Source: Actinidia chinensis
Taxonomy: Eukaryota > Streptophyta > Magnoliopsida > Ericales > Actinidiaceae
Direction: 5' to 3'
DNA length: 13,543 nucleotides
Assembly (NCBI GenBank): GCA_009663005.1
Contig: VIGQ01001399.1
Location: 1 to 13,543, forward strand
Shown here: one piece after another, positions 7,561-13,543 of the stretch
Layout: each line of letters opens with the position of its first letter
Numbering within the stretch: position 1 is the first letter of the stretch
The notes under the pieces: model-generated
Told to the model about the DNA's origin: nothing
Seen by the model: only the letters and a program-made list of their open reading frames with translations
The model's database searches: none
Made by a program: the position numbers and the translations under genes

Positions 7561-8075
7561 ATATATATACTTTTGAAACAAAATATTCTGATTTCTTAAG
7601 CAAGTTTTGAAAATTGACTGATGAGTGAACAAAACAAAAATTTGTTTGGACGGGTCACCAAGTTAAACCGAAATCCGGAACCGCATGAAGCATACGATAA
7701 ATATATCAATATAATATAGTATAATGAATTATACATAAATAAAAAATATATATATGAAAAATTATATTAACATGTAAATATTTTATTATGTTAATAAGTA
7801 TTTAGAAACTCATGTTATGTCACTTTTAAGTTAGTTGTCTTTATATTATTTATTTTGGTCTAAATTCATCAAGAATGATGATGGGTACAACGGGACAACG
7901 GTACAACAAGGGCTTCGTTGTGCATGCTGTCACGTGGATCAAAGCAAAAGCTCGGCCCTTCAATTTTTCGTGTTGTTTTTAAACCGTGGGGTTGCCCAGT
8001 ATAGTGGCGTCGATGTTCAGACTAAAGCTAAGAAAATGACGAAATGTTTGAAACGAGAAAAACGAATAAACAATT
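7561..8075. other. No supported gene; AT-rich, then a mid-GC patch
   Basis: Bases 7561-7860 are AT-rich with a short AACCGAAATCCGGAACCG phrase typical of plant dispersed repeats. Bases 7880-8010 have more GC and a perfect CACGTG (G-box) at 7931-7936. This could be a stray promoter piece or chance. The 80-codon plus-strand frame at 7835-8077 matches no family I know. Confidence 0.4.
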
Positions 8076-8650
8076 AATAAGCATAATAGTAACTATTTTT
8101 TTTATTAAAACAATTTTTTTATTTTTCAATTCTTTATTTGAATAAGTTATCTCAATGAAGGTCAAGGCGTAACATAGACCTCGCCTCCTGAGGTCCTCAT
8201 AATTACGTCTGACCCACTGATGAAGAGGGTGTAATGTCGCTTAAAACAGTGTTCAGTCAAGTATGGATAACAATGTCAACATTGCTTCACCCATTTTTTT
8301 TATATTCACTCTTTAAGGATTTGTTTTTATCCTGCGTACCTAATTGCGGGATATAGAGTTTTTAAAAGAGTCATAATTCGTGTAATATGGTTTACCAGTA
8401 TTTTTTACAGGAACTACTTGTTTATGTCAAGATATATAAATGAAAATTTATGTTGGTTCAAGAGTTAATTTTGATCAAATTAGAAACTCAGAAAAGGAAT
8501 ATGGCAATGCTAAAAGGGAAAAAAGTCCTTAAAAATGAAAAAAAAAAAGAAGCCACTTAAAAACCTGTAATTCAATTAGTATATCAGTTTTTATCTTTGT
8601 TTTTGGAGGACTTTTTCAGTTTCTTCTATTGGGATTTTATCACTGTGTTA
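8076..8650 (+). repeat. Dispersed repeat copy B, paralogous to 993-1460
   Basis: Same order and orientation of shared blocks as copy A: TAAGCATAATAG, CTGACCCACT, CATAATTCGTGT, AGTTAATTTTGATCAAAT, and AGGACTTTTTCAGTTT followed by TTTATCACTGT. Copy B has extra sequence at about 8235-8285 and, before the last block, about 110 bases (roughly 8510-8610) that copy A lacks. Similarity stops at about 8650. Non-coding. Confidence 0.65.
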
Positions 8651-8663
8651 TAGTAATTATATT

Positions 8664-8759
8664 TTTTATTTACTTTTTTTAATCTATTTCAATTTTTCTT
8701 CTTGATTATGTTTCTTATAATCAAGAAAAAATCGAAAAAAATAAAAAACTTAAATAAAA
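8664..8759. repeat. Foldback hairpin with about 45-base arms
   Basis: The inner stem is perfect: TTCTTGATTAT (8699-8709) pairs with 8717-8727 across a 7-base loop. It continues outward as an imperfect stem: the left arm reads TTTTATTTA then T-rich, and the reverse complement of the right arm reads TTTTATTTAAG then T-rich. Total about 96 bases. This could be a tiny foldback element or a transcript hairpin; AT-richness weakens either reading. Confidence 0.65.
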
Positions 8760-8829
8760 GTTTGAAAAAAATTACTAACACCACCAAAAAAAGCAAGTTT
8801 TAAAAATTTTGTAAAAGATAAAATAAAAT

Positions 8830-8985
8830 AAATCGCATTTTTTCCTGGGTGCTGAAATGTATGCCGGCATGAAATGACGCCCAAATTGTAGGTGCATTGA
8901 AACCTGGCCCACGGTAATGCAATAGAATGTTAGTTGGGCTAACAATTGCCTGGCCACACAAAGTCAATACCTCGCTTTCTGTAGA
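8830..8985 (-). mobile_element. Possible decayed tRNA-derived SINE
   Basis: On the minus strand, TGGCCAGGCA (8947-8956) resembles a degenerate tRNA A box, and GGTTTCAATGC (8894-8904) resembles a B box, 52 bases apart. That spacing fits tRNA-derived SINEs. The segment has clearly higher GC than its surroundings, and on the minus strand an AT-rich tail follows. Two overlapping minus-strand frames of about 60 codons cover it but look accidental. No target duplication found. Confidence 0.3.
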
Positions 8986-9459
8986 CATATCCCATTCCTC
9001 TCTAAACAGGGAGAATTCTCAATGTAACATAAAAAAAATTTCATATAAAATTTATAAATACAACGAAAAACTTTCATCTATTTGATACATATTTTGATAG
9101 TAAAAAAAGTTCAAATTTATTAGAAATTTTTCATATTAACAAAAAAAATTTACAGCGTTAATTTTTACATAATTTATATTCAATATGAATCTTTTATTGA
9201 GTAATTATATTTAACATTCAATGTGAAGCTTGTTTGATTGATTTAGATCAATAAGTTTTAAAATATTTTATGAGAAACGGATGCGTGTAGAAAATATAAT
9301 ATTTTAAAATTTAAAACGCAATTTTTGGACCTCAGACCCTACTTTAATTAGACATGTGTTAATAGACGGTGTGATTTATCTCTGAATCAAATAATGAGTA
9401 TATATATATATATATAAAGAATTATGAAGATGATAGGGACAAAGGAAGCTGCAAAGAAA
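8986..9459. other. AT-rich DNA without a gene; (TA)9 microsatellite
   Basis: Very AT-rich with stops in every frame. A (TA)9 run lies at 9399-9416. Nothing else could be assigned. Confidence 0.6.
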
Positions 9460-9575
9460 TTTCTTGGAGAGAGAGAGAGAAAAGTGATCAAGTGTGTGTG
9501 TGTTGTGTATATATAGACACAGAGAGAGAGACGTGGACAGGAGTTTGTTGATGAGGGGATTCCTAAATTTATATG
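9460..9575. repeat. Microsatellite cluster and minisatellite relic
   Basis: GA repeats (9466-9481), GT repeats (about 9493-9504) and a second GA run (9522-9530) are followed by ACGTGGACAGGAGTTTG, TTGATGAGG and GATTCCT. The last part is a relic of the unit at 1-395 and of the isolated copy at 604-660. Confidence 0.65.
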
Positions 9576-9621
9576 GAGAGCTTCAAATTATTAGACATGG
9601 GCGGTAGCACGTCATCACCAG

Positions 9622-9754
9622 CAGGGGTTATAGCTCCCCTGATTTTTCAAAAATTATAAAATTTATTTTAAATTTTTAAATTTTTATACTTTAGCCCTCT
9701 CTTAAAATATATTAAAAAAATTAAATTTTATTATTTGCTTCGCTTTTGCCCCTG
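9622..9754. mobile_element. Small CAGGGG-ended element remnant
   Basis: Bases 9622-9627 read CAGGGG and bases 9749-9754 read CCCCTG, with similar adjoining wording (GCTCCCCTGA at the left, GCTTCGCTTTTGCCCCTGA at the right). Very AT-rich DNA lies between. Ends like this are common in decayed hAT-type plant elements. I see no 8-bp target duplication, so this may be only an internal scrap. Confidence 0.3.
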
Positions 9755-10017
9755 AAAATGGACGATTTTAATCCTCGTAAATAGGTGTTTATTATTTCAA
9801 CAGATTTACCTCAATATATTTGGTTAATGGTGGTGTGATCAGAAATTGCAATTAATAGGAATTTAATGTTATTTAGAAAAATATGGGATGTCTCCTGAAA
9901 GTGTCAAAAACCTAAGGAGGTAAGGGAATTTAAGGATCCTGAATCCAAATCAACGAAAAAACGTTGCTGGCTCTCTCTCTTTCAACACCATTAAAGCAAA
10001 GGTTATTATTTATATAT
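9755..10017. other. No recognisable feature
   Basis: Mixed AT-rich sequence without an open frame of note. The phrase GGATCCTGAATCCAAATCAAC near 9936-9956, reverse-complemented, resembles GTTGATTTGGATC at the left edge of the MITE near 400. This may be another trace of that family. Confidence 0.45.
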
Positions 10018-10150
10018 GGGTAAAGTACATTGACCTCTCCTGAGGGTTTTACATAAAGACAAGAACCCCTCTATGTTTGCAAAATTACACTAATCTCCCT
10101 TGTCAGATTTTGTGCACCATTATTGTAAGACAAATTACCATTTTGCCCAC
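10018..10150 (+). repeat. Dispersed repeat C (GGGTAAAGTAC...GACCTC phrases)
   Basis: Starts GGGTAAAGTACATTGACC, then CTCCTGAGGGTTTTACATAA, GAACCCCTCTATG, and TTTGCAAAATTACACTAAT. This quasi-periodic pattern of about 35-40 bases is a frequent plant transposon idiom and recalls parts of copies A and B. The matching far end is not identified. Confidence 0.55.
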
Positions 10151-10162
10151 CTCACTCAGCCA

Positions 10163-10186
10163 CCCCCCCCCACGCCCACCCACCCC
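10163..10186 (-). other. G-quadruplex motif on the minus strand
   Basis: The plus strand has C runs of 9, 3, 3 and 4 separated by ACG, A and A (10163-10171, 10175-10177, 10179-10181, 10183-10186). The minus strand therefore reads GGGG-T-GGG-T-GGG-CGT-GGG..., with loops of 1, 1 and 3 bases. This is an excellent formal quadruplex. The C-rich strand could form an i-motif. Confidence 0.75.
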
Positions 10187-10189
10187 GAG

Positions 10190-11000
10190 AAAAATCCGAC
10201 CGAGCAACAGTCTTACCAGACGAGGCTTCCACCATATATGCCTTCGAAGTTTCAGTGGGAGTCAAAAGAGGGACCACCTCTACTTTGGTGTGCCATTATT
10301 GCTCACATCTACAGAGACTACTTGTGTTAGCTTTTAGTGTTTCAATTGTAGCTTTCTTGATAGCGTGTGCCCTTCAGCGATCTCCTGGGCATGTTCAGAG
10401 ATTCCTCTTTTTGATTTTTACACGTCATTTACCCGATCAAAAAAAAACAAAAAGCAGAGACTAGCAACCGGGAAATAGGCAATCTGCATGAACAGAGAAT
10501 TTATCCGAGACAATAAATGGCACCAATGAAGGATACCTCTTCTTCTATGTAATTCCAGCTTTTTGTGGCCGGTTTGATGTAAGCCATTTTTCTAAAAACA
10601 CCATATAATTGGCCATAACCATAAATCGTCGGGCTTCCAAAGAGGGATCAATGATAAAACACCCTTAAGGACTTCATACTCGTAATTTGTAAACCCGTCC
10701 CTTTGGGTGGGATTGACAACTTAAGTTGAGTACTCACTTTTGGGAAGCAGAGGACTTACGGGAGAAGGGGTTGAAGAGTGTCATGCTCAATACCATTGTA
10801 ACTTTCTACAAACCATTCCTATTATCACTGTATCCCCAGCATCCTATCCTTTCCCAAACCAACCAACCCACCAGAGCCTTAACGGTCGGAGGCTATTTTT
10901 CATTCCAGCGGTGCGACAGACCTTGTTGGATATACCTCCTTTACTTATCTGCCAAACTTTTGCCGGAAAAGTCAAATAAGTGACTTTCATATTGTTTGTT
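10190..11000. other. Mid-GC DNA, no gene I can support
   Basis: Composition here is closer to genic than elsewhere in the window. Several short overlapping open frames occur on the plus strand (76 codons at 10100-10330, 69 at 10255-10464, 85 at 10726-10983, 79 at 10740-10979) and one unmarked minus-strand stretch at about 10580-10705. None extends, shows a convincing family signature or connects through plausible splice sites. It may be captured or relic sequence within the repeat that starts at 10018. Confidence 0.4.
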
Positions 11001-11074
11001 CTAGAAATAACTTTCATTGTTTAAAATTTTTGTACTCAAAATACTAAATAGTGAAATTTATTTTTGAAAAAGTT

Positions 11075-11215
11075 CACCGGATTAGGTCGCCAGAGGTTCG
11101 CTAAAAATCCGCAAAGTTATAGACGAAGTTCGCTTGGACGGCCTGAAAAGTTGTCAACGATCACGAGGTGGCCAAGTGGGTGTTCCGTGGCTGGTGATGA
11201 TTTGACACTTTTATT
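11075..11215. other. GC-rich relic island
   Basis: Contains CACCGGATTAGGTCGCCAG, AGGTTCGCTAAAAATCCGC, GAAGTTCGCTTGGACGGCC and GAGGTGGCCAAGTGGGTG. It has many CpG sites and near-CpG TG/CA positions within AT-rich DNA, as expected of a formerly GC-rich repeat decaying by cytosine deamination. No open frame. Family unknown. Confidence 0.4.
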
Positions 11216-11251
11216 AGATGATTAATAAGAAATATATATAACTAAAAATAG

Positions 11252-11890
11252 GGTAATGCTGGCTACACATAAAACTTATGACTTTTTATTAGAAAAGATT
11301 ATAAATCATGGATTATTCGCAAATAATATATCCGCAAACAACTAAAAGTTTTACTAAAATCGCCTATAAGTTGGCATTCAATGATGCTCGCCATAACCAA
11401 ATTATACCGTATTTGTTTTTTGTTGCTTTAAATTACTCTCCTTTTTTTTTGTTGACTCCGGTTCAAAAAAATTCTTGTGTTTTGTCACATGATTCTGTGA
11501 AAAAAAAACAAACGATTGTATTTTTTAGGACTTATCCTGTAGATTTAAATTCATTCATTTTTTAGCGTCTGTTGAGAAATATTCCATACAAAAATCAATT
11601 TGACTTGAGATTAGTAAACCTCGTTTTAATTATATTTTTCTTATTAACCCAAAATACAATCGTTTTTACCTCTTCATTATAATCTCAAAATCAGAATTAC
11701 CTATTATTTTTATAAGACAAAAAAGCAGAATAGCTTGTAAGAAAAACATAAAATAAATCCCCCCCCATCATTTTTAAATCCAACTCCTACGAATTTGTTA
11801 AACGTGCTGTAGATTAACAAAGGAGAACTACTAACTAAATTCAAAGGGAATACTAGCGTAGTAACTTTGAAGACATGCTCCGCCAAAACA
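11252..11890. other. Possible decayed transposon, no gene
   Basis: Starts with GGGTAATGCTGGCTACACAT, a wording I associate with ends of plant non-autonomous transposons, but no matching inverted end was found. An 85-codon plus-strand frame (11308-11565) and a 70-codon minus-strand frame (11710-11922) lack any recognisable motif. Confidence 0.35.
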
Positions 11891-11894
11891 GAGT

Positions 11895-13285
11895 ATGGTA
11901 TACCTAGCTTAATTATCCGCACCTAAATATTTGCTTGAGTTTGTTATTGCCGCAATTGGAAGTAAGTACGGATGCTGGATTCAATTTCACACAACTCAAA
12001 AGAACTAGTGCTCAGGTCCACCAATGGACTCATGTGATCATCTCCGGCTCTAGACTGAAGCGATGCCACTCTGAGTTTGTGGGAGCAAATTTGGTTTTGG
12101 GAGAACTTTGTTTCTGCGATTTCACAAAGTTCATTAGTTAAATTCATAACGGACACTTGACAAAAAATTAAAATAAAAGATCCATTTTAGAAATTAAACT
12201 CACCACATATTCACATATTGGCACACTGAAGCTTGGACAATTGTCGTGGCTAAGTCATTAATTTACCTTCCAAATACATCAAGTCGTTCATTATTGGTCA
12301 TTGTCACAGCTGGAAAGTAGAGACGGATTTGGATTTTGAACTCCGGACCACTCTAAAACCTCAGGCTTGGGTCTGCCATGGACTCGTGTGATCACTACCA
12401 GCTCTAACATGAAGCGATGCCTTTCGGAGTTATGTGGGAGCAAATTTGGAGAACTTCGTTCCTCTGATTTACACAAAATTTCAAGAGTGAATTTATAAAT
12501 GGACACTTGAACAAAAAATAAAAAATAAAAGATCTATTTTGGAAATAAAACTCACTAATATTCATCATATGGGCACCAAGTGAACTTGGACAGTTATCGT
12601 GGCTTGAGCCATTAGTTACCACTTCCAAATACATCAAATTGTTGAGTTGGTCATTGCCACCACTGGGTAGAGATGGATTCGAGACTTGAACTCCGGAAAA
12701 CTCTGAAAAACTCATGCTCGGCCCTACTAATGGTATATGATGGCCATCTAGAGACTTTAAAAGGAAGTCGGAGTTATGTGGGAGCAAATTTGGAGAACTC
12801 CATTCCTCTGATTTATACAAAATTTCATTATTTAAATTCCATAACGGCAATTGAACAAAAAAAATAAAAATAAAAGATCTATTTTGAAAATAAACCACCT
12901 ATGCCATATGGGACCCAGTGAACTTGGAAATTGTTGGCTACAGCCCTTAATCCAACACCATTCAAATATGCAAATCGGTAGAGTCGGTCCATTATCACAC
13001 CGCCGGAAAGTAGAGACGATTTTGAATTTGAACTCGCGGACAACTCCTGGAAAACGCATGCTCAACCCTACATGGCATAGATGGGCCATCTAGATGCTTT
13101 AAAAGGACGTCGGAGTTTAGTGGGAGAAATTTGGAGAACTCCGTTCCTCTTGTTTCACACAAAATTTCATTAGTGCATGAAGTGAGGATTTTGAAAAAAA
13201 TAAACAAATTAAAAGATACGTTTGGGAGATAAACTCACCCCATATTCATCCCATTAGAGACACCCAATGGCCGCGAAGTCTTGAT
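11895..13285. repeat. Tandem array of four units of about 342-355 bp
   Basis: The anchor GTGGGAG(C)AAATTTGG occurs at 12079, 12434, 12778 and 13120, giving periods of 355, 344 and 342. Other landmarks recur in the same order: TCATTG(C/T)CAC with GGAAAGTAGAGACG, AACTCCGGA, GGAGAACT(C/T)CGTTCCTCTG, ACAAAATTTCA, AAAAGATC(T/C)ATTTT, AAACTCAC and CATATGG(G)(C/A)ACC. Copies 1 and 2 share ATGGACTC(A/G)TGTGATCA and GAAGCGATGCC. Copies 3 and 4 instead share GGCCATCTAGA and CTTTAAAAGGA(A/C)GTCGG. Periods are not all multiples of three, so frames are not conserved, and the 164-codon minus-strand frame (12404-12898) and others are by-products. Copy 1 is the most diverged and its left edge is fuzzy. Confidence 0.88.
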
Positions 13286-13414
13286 TAGCATTTCTCAGGC
13301 GGCTAATTCTGTTCTTTTATTCTCTTGAACATCCCGTTATCTTTTTTGCTTGTTGGGTATATCTATGCCTAAAAACCAGTCTTCAACTTTGAGAAAACAA
13401 AAAGAAATTGAGAA
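13286..13414. other. No recognisable feature
   Basis: Short AT-rich spacer between the array and the terminal dispersed repeat; no open frame or symmetry of note. Confidence 0.5.
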
Positions 13415-13543
13415 TGGGCAATTTCCACTTTTACGCCTTCGAGTTTTTCACCTAAATTTCACGTTAGTTCTTAAAATTGAACAAAGTAACCCCTTCTGTT
13501 TATTCGTGTTGCAAAGTCAGCCTTTCGTCCAACGCTCTAGTGA
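13415..13543 (+). repeat. Dispersed repeat D, cut by the window edge
   Basis: Begins GGGCAATTTCCACTTTTACG, then CTTCGAGTTTTTCACC, AAATTTCACGTTAGTTC, TTAAAATTGAACAAAGTAACC, CCTTCTG and CAAAGTCAGCC. It alternates short C-rich words with T/A-rich stretches every 30-40 bases, the same general style as 10018. The right end lies outside the window. Confidence 0.5.

Noticed and set aside
993..8650. Complete LTR retrotransposon bounded by A and B
   Set aside because: No primer-binding site, polypurine tract, TG...CA ends or gag/pol remnants were seen; kept only as an open alternative.
10580..10705. Minus-strand stretch reading like VLKGVLSLIPLW, faintly reminiscent of peptide/nitrate transporters
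   Set aside because: Similarity is a few hydrophobic residues only and the frame is soon broken; too weak to name.
12404..12898. 164-codon minus-strand open frame, the longest in the window
   Set aside because: It lies wholly in the tandem array, starts in one unit and ends in another, and unit lengths of 355, 344 and 342 do not preserve the frame. No domain is recognisable.
11895..13285. CRISPR-like array
   Set aside because: Units are about 345 bp, diverged along their whole length and lie in plant-type DNA; there is no short repeat with unique spacers.
1..13543. tRNA, rRNA, telomere repeats or organelle genes
   Set aside because: No cloverleaf with intact boxes, no ribosomal core sequence, no TTTAGGG runs and no organelle gene was recognised.

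Overview
This window looks like intergenic, repeat-rich nuclear DNA from a flowering plant, most likely a eudicot; I cannot name the genus. It is strongly AT-rich, with long A and T runs, no bacterial-style gene packing and no credible intact gene on either strand. The longest open frames (up to 164 codons) lie in tandem repeats or low-complexity DNA and look accidental. The plant assignment rests on a short exon-like relic of DNA topoisomerase II, on Helitron-type 3' ends, and on repeat idioms familiar from plant intergenic DNA.

Layout: 1-395 is a degenerate GA-rich minisatellite, followed at about 397-600 by a small inverted-repeat transposon (MITE). A repeat copy (A, 993-1460) follows, then a 3-copy short tandem repeat and a broken topoisomerase II exon (about 1817-1936). 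Between 2000 and 3200 are unassigned DNA and two quasi-periodic dispersed repeats. From about 3270 to 7560 the window reads as a head-to-tail chain of three non-autonomous Helitron-like elements. The 3' terminus at 6131-6163 is the cleanest: a 5-bp GTGCC/GGCAC hairpin, a 10-base spacer, then a CTAG end. The middle element carries about 1.2 kb resembling the 5' untranslated and intron DNA of a captured gene.

After unassigned DNA (7561-8075) comes a second repeat copy (B, 8076-8650), a foldback hairpin, a possible minus-strand SINE relic, AT-rich DNA, a second minisatellite relic (9460-9575) and a small CAGGGG-ended element. From 10018 to about 11700 there is another dispersed repeat with a strong minus-strand G-quadruplex motif, unassigned mid-GC DNA and decayed repeats. 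At 11895-13285 lies a tandem array of four units of about 342-355 bp; the window ends inside one more dispersed repeat.

No gene-to-gene cooperation can be inferred. The story is of layered insertion, capture of gene pieces and tandem amplification. The most notable items are the Helitron chain, the topoisomerase II exon relic and the four-unit array. I found no clear case for a wholly new biological system.
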